Below, piece by piece: positions 24,412-36,927 of a stretch of 64,000 nucleotides of DNA. The notes under the pieces were generated by a model, which was not told where the DNA came from, searched no databases, and saw nothing but the letters and a program-made list of their open reading frames with translations. Location: positions 108,972,513 through 109,036,512 of the forward strand of contig CM051521.1 in the NCBI GenBank assembly GCA_028015205.1. The letters are read 5' to 3'. The number at the start of each line of letters is the position of its first letter. Positions within the stretch are counted from its first letter, which is position 1. A program made the translations under genes and the position numbers. The DNA is from Mytilisepta virgata. Taxonomy: Eukaryota > Mollusca > Bivalvia > Mytilida > Mytilidae.

Positions 24412-24523
24412 GAGAAATAAAGAATCTAACACCGGGGAAAGTACAAGTATGTTGGAAATCTTGCCCGAGGGTGTCTGAGATTCTCCAGTCTTGTACTTTC
24501 CATGGTGTTTGATTCTGTTTCTC
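24412..24523. repeat. Fold-back element, ~35-bp arms
   Basis: 24412-24447 and 24490-24523 are imperfect reverse complements sharing the ggaaagtacaag/cttgtactttcc block, with a ~42-base loop that is itself partly palindromic. Confidence 0.75.
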
Positions 24524-24831
24524 ACCCCAAACACTAGAAACAACAGGTCGAAAATGAGTTGCATGCCGTTGTTTACATCAACGAGTTACTTCCCTTTTGA
24601 GACGTCATAATATATGAAACATGCTCAAGAGTTGGCGGAATTGTTTTAATTACAATTCTAATGAGTTTAATGGTCTTTTGAACTGGAATAGCATTTTAAT
24701 GTAAACTTTATATTTGACTAATACGTCTCGTAAAGAATGTACTATTTTATTTTAAGCGTATTATGTAAAAAGCCTGAGTAGATGGTATGGTGGTAAAGAG
24801 CACGTGAATTTCTTATCTCACCCATGGGTGA

Positions 24832-25284
24832 GATAAGAAAATCTCACACGGGTAAAAATAGGAACTGCCCTGTCTCAAAAGTGAGAACATATCTCCTTTC
24901 TACCATCATTTTCCACCAATACGGACACAGTAATAGAATGCAACACAATACTATGTTGGACGTACATCATATTAGTCTACTATTGAAACATTTTTCTAAA
25001 GACAAAAACATACATGTATGTTGATACATTTTCAGAAAACTTTCCAGAAACACAACATGGTATAATAAAAAAGTAGATAAACATTTTCATTGAAACAGAA
25101 GTTACAAAAAGAGAGAATAAAAAGGAGATAGCTTTGGTAATTTATCTCGTGCTGCGCACGGTATTGAACAAAAAAAAAAAAAGAAATTACTAAAAACACG
25201 GGCACGTATTTTTTTTTTTTAAAATTTTGAGACAAGGCAGTAACTGTTCCGATTTTTACCAGTGTGAGATTTCCTTGTCTTATC
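24832..25284. mobile_element. MITE-like element with ~50-60 bp terminal inverted repeats
   Basis: Left arm 24832-24880 and right arm 25224-25284 are imperfect inverted copies sharing aaatctcacac and tgtctcaaaa blocks. The interior has no coding capacity. Just outside the left end is a palindrome, tctcacccatgggtgaga. Confidence 0.75.
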
Positions 25285-26346
25285 ATAGAGTGAGGCAAAA
25301 CTCACGCAGTCTGTGCGAGTATAGATCTTAAAACCTAGTAAAAAGTGGAATCCATGCCTTCAGATTTTGTCAAATAAACTCTACATTGCCCATGATCAAA
25401 ACATTTTATCAAAATAAAGCGTTCCTCGTCTTCCACTGAAAAACTAAAAGTACTGACCTTGACCTTGGATAAAATTGTGTTATTTAAGAATTTGCTTATT
25501 GGCCTTAACCTTGGATACCATTGTGTTATTTCAGTGTTTAATGAATTAAAAGTTCCTGTTATTGTATTATACTTCGTATTGCAAATAATAACTCCAAAGA
25601 TGCACTGGATGTTTGTTTTTCAAATCCCTCTTTCTTTGGGGAAATTTTCCGTTACTCGGCTTCACGGTTACTTCACACGAATGTGACGCACATTCGAAAG
25701 TTCTTCGGACGACATCACGAGTTTGTTAATCGATATACTGTTTCTGGGCCTTAACTAACGCGTGACTTGTTTTGTCATAGATCTTTCCCTTTTATTCATC
25801 TTTGATATCATTGACACGACTTGATTGGACTCTATGGATATGGATCCTCCGATGGTTATCACATGACGGGTGATGCTAGCATGGCAGAGTATGCCTACTC
25901 TATCGACGCACCTCATCTCTCCCTTTCGGGGTTTAGGTGATGGCTGCAAAAGTTCACTGATCCATGCTGCTCTGTGCTGTGCTAGTTCGGGTTAGCTTAT
26001 TACCTTACACACACCGATCTCTTGTCAATAATGTTGAGTTAGCTTTATGACATTGTTGATTTGAATGTCGTACACCTAATGTTGCTGTCTTCTGATATTT
26101 CGTTTTCCGAATATGGTAAATAATCCTTTTATTTTCAATACACAATGTTCACAATTTGAAAACAGAATCAAACAGCGGTTGGTAACTTGTGCAAGATAGG
26201 GAAATCTCAGAAATTCTTGGGAAAGATTAATCGTTCTCTTACTCAGCTAAATTCTTGTTTGAGAACGACTAAATCTTACCCTAAGCCGAGTTTACTTATT
26301 CATTTATTAGTTATTTTCCTGTTATTTGATATAAATAGGAGGAGGG

Positions 26347-26600
26347 GGCCTCGGTGGCAGAGTGGTCTAAGTAGTTCTTCATGACTACAAAAGATCACTA
26401 GCCTGTCAACACTGAGGTTATGAGTTCGAATCTCATCTGTGGCGGGGTACGTTCAGCTCCGATCTTAATTGACAAGAATTGCCCATTTTCGTACCGAAAG
26501 TCGGTGTTTCTCCCCGGGTACTCCGGCTTCCTCTGCCATTAGAAACCGGCCGCCAAATGTGCTGAAAACGGCGTAAAATCCCAACTAAACAAACAAACAA
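26347..26600 (+). mobile_element. tRNA-derived SINE, copy 2
   Basis: Plus strand. A box (tggcagagtgg) and B box (gttcgaatctc) of the tRNA-like head, the same body as the other copies, and a tail of aaac repeats. More diverged than copies 3-5. Target duplication not clear. Confidence 0.88.
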
Positions 26601-27037
26601 TTTATATTGGATTATAAATATTTTAATTCAGTCAGTTTGTGAGCCTTGTACTCATCATGTAATGATAACAAAACAATATTAACCTACTTGTCATAACTGA
26701 ATATTTTTGTTGTCATGGTTTAATTACATGTTTCAGTATAAGTAAAGATTTTAGTTCATCACGAGAGATTTACGTATACAAGGTTTGTAACAGTTTTACG
26801 CATTTTTCTTTAGGGATTTTATGTTCTAAATCGACACATGTAGTTACGGCAAATATTATCTTAATCAAGAGCGATCGATACAATTATTCTATTATTAAGC
26901 GCCCAGCGTTTATCAAATATGAAAGGTAAGTATGTACTTTTTGGACGTACAATCTAGAACTGTGGATCGATAATGAGCTATGCGGTCAATATCATTGTGC
27001 AAGGTCAATAGTACATGTAGATACATTGACCAAGTAA

Positions 27038-27183
27038 CTATTACATTTCAGATGGACATAGAATGAAGAATTACGAATAGATCATGAACTGTTTCTTTGT
27101 ATTTTATTCACTATTACATTTCAGATGGACATAGAATGAAGAATTACGAATAGATCATGAACTGTTTCTTTGTATTTTATTCA
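27038..27183. repeat. Exact 73-bp tandem duplication
   Basis: The segment beginning ctattacatttcagatgg at 27038 is repeated from 27111 with no visible difference. It ends ~420 bases before the gene D start codon. Confidence 0.92.
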
Positions 27184-27599
27184 CTGATTAATCCGGATAT
27201 AAAATCAGAAACAAATACTCAATACCAACTTAAATTATAAACAGAAGAAACAGTAACTAAATATTTCAATTCCAACAAAAATACAGGGAACATACTCTAC
27301 ATATTTCACCGAGCTATCTTCAATTAACCAAAGGTGAAACGGTTATTCATATGTTTTTTCGACAATATCAATTTGAAATCATAAAATGTAACGTAAATGT
27401 AAACTTTTTTTGGCGTTTTGAAATGCCCTGTTATTTAAAATAGGGCTACTGATTCGTTATCTGCCTGTTTTTATATATAATGAATATTGAAACTTATGCA
27501 AGTATGTCTTTTTTCAGGTCGCCTTTGAAAACTATCGGATCTTTCTAGAAGGTAGTACGGCAGTTGAGTAACTTTCTACTTTAAACACGACTTAAGAAT

Positions 27600-29686
27600 A
27601 TGAATATTCCAGCATTGCTGTTCCTTATTTATCCAGTTTTATCTGCAGACCTTATCACTATACCAACAAAACTAGGCACTATCACCGGTGTCAAATCAAC
27701 ATTGATTTTCAATGGCAAGACATACAGCTATAATGTTTTCAAGAAAATACCTTATGCAAAACCTCCAGTTGGAGGCCTTAGATTCCAAAAACCTATTTCA
27801 TTCGGAAATTGGAACAATACACTCGACGCAACAGAGTTTGGACCATCTTGTATACAAACAAGAAACCCATTCCTTGATAAATGGTTGCCTAACCAGAATC
27901 AGTCAGAAGACTGTTTGCATCTAAATATATACGTCCCCGAAAAAAAATCTAAAATAAACCAAAAATCTGTCATGATATGGATACATGGAGGTGGTTATCA
28001 AACAGGAATGGGTATGCTTTATGATGGGTCTCACCTGTCAGCAATTGGCGACGTAATTATAGTAACCATAAATTATCGTTTAGCGGCATTGGGATTTTTA
28101 AGTACAGGTGACTCATTAGTGCGCGGAAATTATGGTCTTTGGGACCAGCAATTAGCAATCAAATGGGTAAACCAGAACATTTTCAGTTTTGGTGGAAATC
28201 CTAAATCAATTACCATTTTTGGACAATCTGCAGGTGGGCTAAGCGTCGGAATACAAGCCATAAATTCCAAAAATAGAGGACTGTTTCAACGTGTAATAGC
28301 ACAAAGTGGGGTTTCCAACAGCATATTTTCAATCAAATCTTTCCCACGCGTAGAAGCACTAAAACTAATGCAAATTGTAAACTGCTCAAATAATTTAACA
28401 CCCACTTCAGTAAATTGTTTGAAAAACAAAAGTGCTGAGGATATTCATAGTGCCACTGAAGTCATAACAAATCGGACAAAAGCTTTGCCTAATGTTCATA
28501 TTGGCATCCCCTTTGCTCCTGTCGTCGATGGAGATTTCCTTGTAAATACACCGCAAAATATTTTACACGGCAATGGCCCGGAGTTGAATTTCTATAAATC
28601 GTTAGACGTCGTAGTTGGAAATTGTGATGCAGAAGGATCTTCAATAATACTGATCTTAGAAACAAGAAAAGACATTAATGTAGCAGCAGGCATTCCTACA
28701 AGTTACTTGTGTAAACACATTATTCCGGCCCTATCCCAGGATTACTATAACCACAGCACCCGTATAGTATCTGCTATTTGTGACAAGTACAGCAGCAATG
28801 GGTCGTTACATCAACAAAGTCAAGAAAGTCTTAAGTTCTACGGCGATGTGTTCATGTACAGTCCAGCAGTTTCAAATCTTAATATTCATTCAAGTAACAT
28901 TGGCAACTCTACTCACTTCCATTATTTAAACAAAAGGTCAGCTAATGATAATGACGCTGGTATTTCATGGTTTCGTGGGGCCTCACATGGAGATGAGTTG
29001 TTTTACTTGTTTCCAAGTCTGATATCTAATCTTACAGCTGACGACATCACTTTCAGTTTGACAATGATAAAATATTGGTCAAATTTCGCAAAAACAGGGT
29101 ATGTATATTTATTTTCATTTTCGTTATCTAAATAAATTCGGGATATTCTACTTCACTATGCTTTATGTCACGGGAAAAAAAGGGAAAAAAGACACCGAAC
29201 ACTGAATTTAATAGGACAAAACATTCAAAAAAATTAAATAGAATTTATCTATAAAACAGTACAGACAATCAAATCTTATGTCAAGATATCTTGCAAAGTG
29301 GAAAATTGTTTTACATTTATCCGAGTAAGTGATACAGTAAGGACAATCAAATATTCGGTTTTATGTCAAGAAACTTTAGCGCTTTCTTTTATCTAATAAT
29401 TATTTGAGAGAAAAAAATGAATCATTCACATATACGATTATGATTTAAAAAGAAACAAATTTTGCTTTATTCGATTAACATGTGCATTCAATATTTTGTT
29501 TATAGTGATGTAAATGGACACGGATTACCCTACTGGCCACTCTACGATGTTGGCAGAAAGCAGTATGCCCTACTTAATGTAAATGTAACTATACAGGATA
29601 ACTTGTTTAAAGATCGTGTGGATTTTTGGCTGAAAGAAATACCCAGACTTCTGAATATTGACCGAACACAATCGATATTTGGATAA
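27600..29686 (+). CDS. Type-B carboxylesterase-like gene D with acetylcholinesterase-like Trp
   Basis: Exons 27600-29098 and 29506-29686, with a 407-bp GT/AG intron in phase 2; product 559 residues. ATG at 27600 starts a signal peptide (Met-Asn-Ile-Pro-Ala-Leu-Leu-Phe-Leu-Ile...) with likely cleavage near Ala16. His129-Gly-Gly-Gly, Gly-Gln-Ser210-Ala-Gly (Gln for the usual Glu), Glu345 and His463 give a complete triad. Trp95 lies exactly ten residues before Cys105 of Ser-Glu-Asp-Cys. That is the spacing of the choline-binding Trp (Trp84 in Torpedo acetylcholinesterase); its paralogues have Tyr, Leu or no aromatic residue there. The last exon ends Ser-Ile-Phe-Gly-stop and lacks Cys. A pyrimidine-rich acceptor (cttttttcag, ending 27517) suggests a 5'-UTR intron. 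Esterase role is firm; a choline-ester substrate is only a possibility. Confidence 0.93.
29099..29505 (+). other. Intron of gene D
   Basis: Begins GTATGT and ends TTTATAG. Contains only AT-rich sequence with a short repeated cagacaatcaaat-like stretch. Confidence 0.85.
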
Positions 29687-29712
29687 GTTCTTATTTTTCC
29701 TGGTTCAATATA

Positions 29713-29718
29713 AATAAA
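29713..29718 (+). promoter_or_regulatory. Putative polyadenylation signal of gene D
   Basis: AATAAA 27 bases after the stop codon. Confidence 0.55.
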
Positions 29719-29738
29719 TATGGAAATGATAGTATTAG

Positions 29739-29787
29739 AATAGAGAATGGAAACGGGGAATGTGTCAAAGAGACAACAACCCGACCA
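29739..29787 (-). repeat. End fragment of the 4.93-kb dispersed repeat
   Basis: Reverse-orientation match to the last ~50 bases of the repeat at 4930-5258, including gtcaaagagacaacaacccg. Confidence 0.7.
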
Positions 29788-30536
29788 AAGAGTATACAAA
29801 ACTCCTTAGTGCTTATTTTATTTTTGTGCAATAAAAAAAGAAGAATATAATTATTTTACTACTTATAATATAACGTTTGCTACAATTTGATAACCGAATC
29901 TGTTCATTCTGGAAAAAATTGTTTAATACACAAAATGATAAAAACTCCCTGATTTGCTATACCGAATTCCGTTCGTATTGGGCGTTTTTTCTGGACTGAA
30001 CTTCGTTCGTTACTTTAGAAAACATGAAACTATCAAATCACTACTGCGATCGGAAGAATCCAACTGGGTCTGAACAAGATCAAGGTATAGGTCAACTCTA
30101 CTGTCTGGAAATGAAGCATTTATACATCAATACATTGGAAATAATATAGGTTTGTAAATGAAAGGACTCATCATCGCATAAATTCAGTACTTTTGAAACT
30201 AAAATTTCATATAGTAATTTAAACTAGCATTATGTACTCATTTTAATAGAATTGCGCAAAAACACATAGTATAGTATGTAGTTTGTAACATTCTACTGCT
30301 ATGGGCCAAATATACACATAGTGAAGGAGTAATATTTGAAATAATGCATTTTTAAAGCTTAGTGTAGGTTCGAGCTAATCATTTCACCTTTTTAACATTT
30401 TCAATTTTTTCAAGTGCGATTATTTATTTATTGCATTGAAAATTCAACTCATATTTGAAATTTAAAAAATAAAAGTAGTTACCTTCTTCGACTCAACAAG
30501 GTTAATTATACTAAATTAATCCATACATGCATCATT

Positions 30537-30719
30537 TGTAAAAGTAGAGCAAAATTACCTACCACACCAACCGGGGATCGAACCCGGAACTTTTGGTTCA
30601 ATAGTCCACCGGTCTACCAACTGAGCTAAAGGAGTACTCCACTACCGCAGCTAATGGAGGGTGGTTATAAACCTGTTACGGTTCTATAACTTCTATTTAA
30701 TCAAAGGAAACCCGTTACA
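30537..30719 (-). repeat. tRNA-like ~183-bp element, copy 1
   Basis: The minus strand carries a tRNA-like core with A box (tagctcagttggta) and B box (gggttcgatcccc). It lies in a ~183-bp unit whose ends read TGTAA... and ...TTACA. The 5' and 3' acceptor positions do not pair, so it is not a working tRNA gene. Probably a Pol III-derived short element. Confidence 0.75.
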
Positions 30720-30826
30720 CTTCACAACCTCAAGCGTCATCGTCCTACAATGACGATATCCAACTTCAACCCTTTTGCCAACTAGCCCTTTTTGGCAATC
30801 GTGGGTTTTTTTTAGTTGGGCGCCAA

Positions 30827-31010
30827 TGTAACAGTAGAGCATGATTTGTCTCCCAAAATTACCTACCGCACCAACCGGGAATCGAACCCGGAACCTTTGG
30901 TTCAGTAGCCCACCGCTGTACCAACTGAGCTAAAGGAGTACTCCACTAGCGCAGCTAACGGAGGGTGGTGGTTCTATAACATCTATATTAATCAAGGGAA
31001 GCCCGTTACA
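30827..31010 (-). repeat. tRNA-like ~184-bp element, copy 2
   Basis: Same layout and orientation as the copy 107 bases to its left, with ends TGTAAC and GTTACA and a few substitutions in the anticodon-arm region. Confidence 0.75.
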
Positions 31011-32439
31011 CATTCATCATTGAAAGTTTCCAAGTGCCAAAAATAAATTTCATCAGGTTTATTGAAAAAGATAACAATCTTTACAGAATACAACAATAAT
31101 TAAAAAAAAAACAAAACAAGGAAATATGAACAGCAACACTGCAGAAGATAAAGACCAAACAACAATAAACTATGCAAATTTCTTAGAAAATTCCGAGGTG
31201 ACATCAGGTGAAGAAGGGGAAATATGTAAAGTCTCAGGTTAATGTCTCCAATTACTCATTTTTTTTTGCAACCACGTTAAAGCGCTTCTGTGTTAATTGC
31301 ACCCTTTATCGTCAATCTGTTCACACTTTACACGTTTTGATGACTAGAGACTCTTCGATGTTTACAAACGCATAAATCACTACGTTGTAATGTAAGTGAA
31401 GAATGCGAAGTTTTCGAAGTAAAAGATTGGGTTGACAATACTATTGTATTGACCAACTACTCAACCAATAAAAAACTGTCTTAAAAAGTGGTTATTTGAT
31501 TTAGTCGAATTACATTCATGAGCCTTCAACACAGGATAAGTGCTTATACTTGTATGACAAGGTCTTAATAGCCTTATATAAAAACGTTATAATGTTTCCT
31601 AAACACTGATGACTATAACTATACCCGTCATGCACCGTGAGTAAATCTTTAATCAGTTTCCCACATTATCAAACATTCTTGTTTTATCATGACAGTGATA
31701 TTTTCCGTCCATAGAATTTGTTGGCTTTAACCATTTGTCCAATTTGGCATTTAAATCTGTTCTTCAACATTTTGGGTTTTAATTCCGGTCAAACTAATCT
31801 TTCTATCTCTTTATTTTGTCATCAAATCATAAAATCAGCCAAGGACATGTCCAAATTCCAAAGTTACTTAGAACTATCAGATGTCGGCTAATATCTCTTA
31901 TCACTGTAGGTTCAAATTATAGGTATATATAAATCCGAGATGTACAATTAACTTCTTATATCACCGAAAGGAATTAATTAATTGTCCAGGTTACCAACTT
32001 GATGCACTATATATGTATATTCAGTAAAAAAACTGCATATGATGATGTTAAACTTTGATTCAGAAATATCAATTGTATATTATCTTATAATAGTAACAGG
32101 TGTAATGTATGTTTAAGCTCGGATCAGGTCTTTGCCACGTGGACTTTATTCACAGTCAGTGATACTACGGGACTGTAATTAAGGATGATCGCTGGTCTAA
32201 TAGGAAATAAATCGGTTTTGAAATAGGTGTTTTAGTTTGAGAGAAAATATGAATAGTAAACAAATAAGCAAGAAAAAAATATAGGTTCATGTGCTCATTT
32301 TAGAGCTATAAGACCTTGAAAATTTGCAGGAAATGGGTTTTCTCTGGATTTTTCATTGTCTTTGCATTGACTTCAGTCTCTCAAAGATGTATGAAAAAAA
32401 AAATTTCATAAAATTTTGTCAAATACCATTTTAAGGTAT

Positions 32440-32560
32440 TTATGATTGAATTATAAAAGAAAAAATGGGAGTTCATGGGCAAACAATTTCATGTTTATGA
32501 AATGGATAAAACCCGAGGATTCTAAAAATCTGACAAAAAGACCAAAACATGACCAGCGGG
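32440..32560 (+). repeat. Dispersed repeat shared with the insertion in pseudogene P3
   Basis: Reverse-complement similarity to about 62699-62820, including the gaaatggataaaacc block and following ctgacaaaaa. The unit's full ends are not resolved. Confidence 0.6.
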
Positions 32561-33165
32561 CATCCTTAACGTGTTCTTGCTTGTATTCTCATTTACAAAT
32601 ACATGTACATTTGCTTGTTCTAAGGTCAAGAAGTAGATATTGAAAATGGAATTGTTCATAAGTTAAGATTTTTGATAGACCTTTTGAAGGATAAAAAGAA
32701 AACGCACATAATCTATCCTAATTTTGGGCAATTAAGCATTGAAAATTGGTCACGTTTTTTCGAAAATATCATAGTTATTAAAAAATACACCATTCACATC
32801 TTAAAATAAATTCAAATGCCAAACTCTTATGTACTAGTATGCGCATTCCTGTATTAATGTTCATCATTGTGCGAGTGAACAAAACTTTGGAGATCCAAAA
32901 TATTAGATCTATGAAATCTGTAGAAAAAGCTGTGAAATTCAGAAGAAATTCGACTTTTGGTGTCAATAAATGCAATGGGTTGATTACTACGGACCCACAC
33001 ATGGGACACGACAAGAAAAAAATTATATTGTTATCTCAATTAATTATATCGTTATCTCGGTTTATTATATTGTTATTTCGATGCAATGTTTTTAGTTAAA
33101 TTCGTGTCCACTGCCAATCCAAAACAAATACCCAATTAAATTTACCATTAACAGATAATTTCTAT

Positions 33166-33483
33166 GTCAATTACCATTTGTATCAATTATAATTTATAAT
33201 TCCAATACTACTAGTAAAAATTCTTTTAAACGAAATAAATGCAAAACACCTATTACGGAAAGAGACGGCCAGTGTCGTACTCCATTCCTCTTCTATTGAA
33301 ATATACAAATGTAATAGTGATATGTGATTGGCAGCAACACATTTTCATGTTTTCTTTATGAATAAAGGGCTAACGGTGCCTGGTGAGGTTATGCATTGGT
33401 CCTAAACAGAAACACTGAACAAATACGAGACGACTATTAGTATTGGAATTATAAATTATAAATGATACAAATTGTAATTGACT
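33166..33483. mobile_element. MITE-like element with ~50-bp terminal inverted repeats
   Basis: 33166-33215 and 33433-33483 are near-perfect inverted copies (blocks ataatttataattccaata and tattggaattataaattat) around a ~217-bp non-coding interior. It ends ~100 bases beyond the gene E stop codon. Confidence 0.85.
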
Positions 33484-33584
33484 TATAATTTATCAACTAA
33501 AAAACAACAACTGTAAGTATTGATTCTACTATATACTATCGTTCATCAACTATTCAAATATATCTAGTGAATAAAGATAACAGT

Positions 33585-36500
33585 TTATCCAAAGATGGAA
33601 TTAATTCCATCTAATTTCAACAGCCGTGGTATTTCGTATAACCAGAAATCTACTCTGTCTTTATAAAGATTGTCTTTTATCATAACATTCACATCGAGAA
33701 GTGCATATTGCTTTCTTGTCAAGTCATATTGTGGCCAATGTGGTAATTCGGGTCCATTCACGTCACTGGAAAGAGAGAAAGAAAATAAATTGTTTTAGAA
33801 AAAAACTTAACCAAGGTGATCTTACAATTTGTGATATACATGTATACATATAAAATGGAATAGATAATGAAAGTATGTATTTGCTTTTTATATACAATTA
33901 TTCCGATGTTTAAACAATGATTTTGTAATGTACCTATAAAGCCGGTTTAACCCCAGCACTGTTCAGTTTCTGTCCTGACTGTGTTGTGTTTATGTTCGTG
34001 GTTTACACTCTTTTAACTTATTTTTTGTCCGTGGTTCAATCTGTTGATTAGATTTGATTGATTGGTATGTCACTGTTGGCCTTACATGTTATCCATTTTG
34101 TTGTCCATTGATGTTCAGTATTTGAAATGACTATGTAAATAGATTTGATTGAAATGTTACATATTACTGTTAAATCTTTCTGTTGAAGGTCCAACGAAAT
34201 TCATAAGATTAGTTCCACCTTATTGTTAAAATATAAGGATATTGGGTATCATTCCTTAATCATATATAAATCTAGGGGTTTTGATATTTAGATAACAAGA
34301 AAAATAAATGGAAATGGTGAGCTGTCAAAAGGGGCATAAAACGACTAAAATGTATGAAATACACAAGTCGAACAAAAACAAATATAAAATCGTAAAAAAA
34401 AACAACAAACTAAAAGGTTAAAAATACCCAACGTTTCGACCAATATGGTCTTGATCACGAGCATGTGAAATTTAAAAATAAAAAGGTGTTGACTCTTTGA
34501 AACCCAGAGCAAGACTGAGTCCGTACATAAAATGTAAACAAAAACAAAAAAAAAATATTTGACGTGGGTTTCGATCAGTAAACGTACTTAATAGAAAATA
34601 CATAAATGGCAAAGTAGATAGTAAAACTATATAGTGAAAATAAGTAAAATAATATATTTAACGTTATGATGTATAGAAAACGTACCATATATAAGCTGAC
34701 TGTACCGCAAAAAGTTAGTGTGCATACTTAGTAAATGAATTGAAATTAAGATTTTTTTTACATTAATTCCACAGGGTCCCCAGGCTAAAACTTATTTTCT
34801 GCTCAATTGTCTTCCTCCGTTAACTGTCATTGAAAGTGATTGCCAACTGGACAATCAGTTCCATTCTTTATAGAACGCAAGTGTTCTGCAAAGCGGTCTT
34901 ACTCTGGGTTTCAAAGAGTCAACACCTCTTTATTTTTATTTTCGCATGAGCTGTTTCGCAACATACTTAGTTTTTTGTTTTGATATTTATCACGGAAAAC
35001 ATCTACGATCACTAAACAAGCACTAAATTGCCCTGCAGCGTAGACATAAATCCCACTCAATTCTAGTAGTCCTCGTAATAAGCATACACTAGTAGACAAG
35101 AGATAACCTCTGAGAATACCGCTCTTGTGCTTACAACAGACACATATAAAATTTAGCTTGGTTAAGCATGTTTATACGCACTTAAACCCAACCTTTATCG
35201 TTATTATTTAGATAATTTCAAAACCTGTTACTCGGAATATTTGCTCCCTCCTATGCATCTTTCATAGTTTAAGGACAGAATTGAGCAAAAACAAACAGTG
35301 AAAATCAGTTCAGAACCGGAACTTTCAAACACATTACATATACTATAAGATTGGGTGTTATCACTTGTGAATTTATAGTTATAAAAAAGAAATACCCATT
35401 TTTCGCAAAGTTCGTCCAGTACTTGATCAGCGTTTTACTAAATGATCTCCTGTCGGTCGTAATGTTAGATAATGATGTCACTGGAAACAAATACGGTATT
35501 TCATAGCCATGTCCTGCTTCTTTGAACCAAGGAATGATATTGCCTTCGTCCGAGGCTAACCGTTTGATCATATATTGGAATGTCCTTGACAAATGATTAC
35601 TCTTCGAATGTGAATTAAGACTTTGTACAGCTGGGCTGTAGAAGAATACATCCCCGTCAAAATTAATACTGTTCATACTTTGGGTTTCAATGCTTCCATT
35701 ATTTTTATATTTATTACATATAGCGGGTATGATTCTTTTGTTATTTTGAAAAAATTCTTCTGAAAGTGATGGAATGATGTTATTGCACAAATACTGAAAT
35801 GGAATTCCTGTTGCAACAGAGTAGTTTTTTGAAAATAAATTTCCAATCAAAACAGATCCCTCTCCTTCACAGTCACCTATTATTACGTCCAGCGACTTGT
35901 AAAAATCGATGACAGGGCCTTTATCACGTAACAGAATATTATTGGGTGCATCTAATAAAAACTTGCCATCAACAACCGGAGCAAAAACTATTGAAAATTG
36001 AATTTCTGGGTTTTGTTGTTGCTGTGTGGCTGCCGTTATGTATGCCTGTAAAATGTTGTGAGCAGACTGGTTTCTTAGGCATTGCATTGACTCCGTTGTC
36101 AATTTATCAGAACAGTTCAGCGCTTTAGTCAATTTTTTAGAAGCTGAAAGCGCTACAGGAGAAATTGCTACTAAAGCGTTGCCTACACCACTTTGTGCTA
36201 TAACACGATGAAATAATCCGTTGTTGACATGTGCAAGTGCTTGTAAGCCAGCACTGAATCCACCCGATGATTCCCCAAAGATCGTGATAGATTTAGAATT
36301 TCCACCAAAGCTTTCAATGTTTCCATGAACCCACTTGAAAGCAAGATGTTGATCCCACAGTCCATAATTTCCCGGTGCCACAGCATCATTAGTGCTAAAG
36401 AACCCAAAAGCTCCAAGCCGATAGTTAATGGTTACCACTATAACATTACCAATAACAGCAAGATATTGACCATTATATTCAGTCCCAGATCCGATTTGAT

Positions 36501-36927
36501 AAGCTCCACCATGTATCCATATCATCACCGATTTAACTTCCCAAGAACTAGTTGGAACATAGATATTCAAATGTAAACAGTCTTCTGAAGCTTTCGGTTC
36601 ACTGTTATCAAACATCCTCTGCATACAAATTGGTCCAGACCTTGTGCCATCTATAGTACCATTCCAGGGACCAAATGCAACAGGTTCTTTAAATCGTAAA
36701 TCACCAATAGGAGGTTTGGCATACGGTATTTTTCTGAACAAATTATACGAATATACTGTACTTTCAATCACGACGGATGATTTAACTCCCATGATATCAC
36801 CTAGATTTGTCCGAACAACTGTGTTTTGACCCAGTACAGATCCAAGGAAAAGAAGGCGAAAAGATACAGCAATAGCTATCCAAGTCATGACTGAAAGTAC
36901 AAGACAAACAATCAGTGAAATAATCAT
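33585..36927 (-). CDS. Type-B carboxylesterase-like gene E
   Basis: Exons 36927-35396 and 33765-33585, with a 1630-bp GT/AG intron in phase 2; product 570 residues. The ATG at 36927 gives a longer hydrophobic N-terminus (~33 residues, ending Ser-Val-Leu-Gly) than its paralogues; Met14 is an alternative start. A strong acceptor (atattttacag) lies only eight bases upstream of the ATG, implying a 5'-UTR intron. The oxyanion loop is His139-Gly-Gly-Ala, the nucleophile elbow Gly-Glu-Ser220-Ser-Gly, with Glu356 and His473 (Gly-His-Gly-Tyr-Glu-Ile, very close to cholinesterases). The Asn-Gln before Ser-Glu-Asp-Cys, conserved in B, C, D, F and G, is missing, as is any aromatic at the choline site. 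The last exon ends Asn-Ser-Ile-Phe-Gly-stop without Cys. Confidence 0.92.
33766..35395 (-). other. Intron of gene E
   Basis: Carries an inverted-repeat element at 34463-34955; otherwise AT-rich with no gene. Confidence 0.8.
34463..34955. mobile_element. MITE-like element with ~50-bp inverted ends, inside gene E intron
   Basis: 34463-34516 and 34892-34955 are inverted copies with a near-identical core (ggtgttgactctttgaaacc on the left). The interior is non-coding. Confidence 0.85.

Larger units (their letters stand above)
23775..27599. other. Head-to-head interval between genes C and D
   Basis: Promoters of C (left) and D (right) must lie here. It also holds two fold-back elements (24412-24523, 24832-25284), a SINE (26347) and a 73-bp tandem duplication (27038-27183). 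An open minus-strand frame at 25755-25949 is unrecognised. Confidence 0.6.
29687..33584. other. Tail-to-tail interval between genes D and E
   Basis: No gene. It carries a dispersed-repeat piece (29739), two tRNA-like elements (30537, 30827), a dispersed repeat near 32440 and a MITE-like element (33166-33483). Confidence 0.6.

Noticed and set aside
25755..25949. 64-codon minus-strand frame between genes C and D
   Set aside because: It has a non-ATG start and no recognised domain. It may be part of an interspersed repeat but nothing here supports a gene.
30555..30640. Functional tRNA genes at 30.6 and 30.9 kb
   Set aside because: A and B boxes are present, but the acceptor-stem positions do not pair and both lie in a repeated ~183-bp unit.
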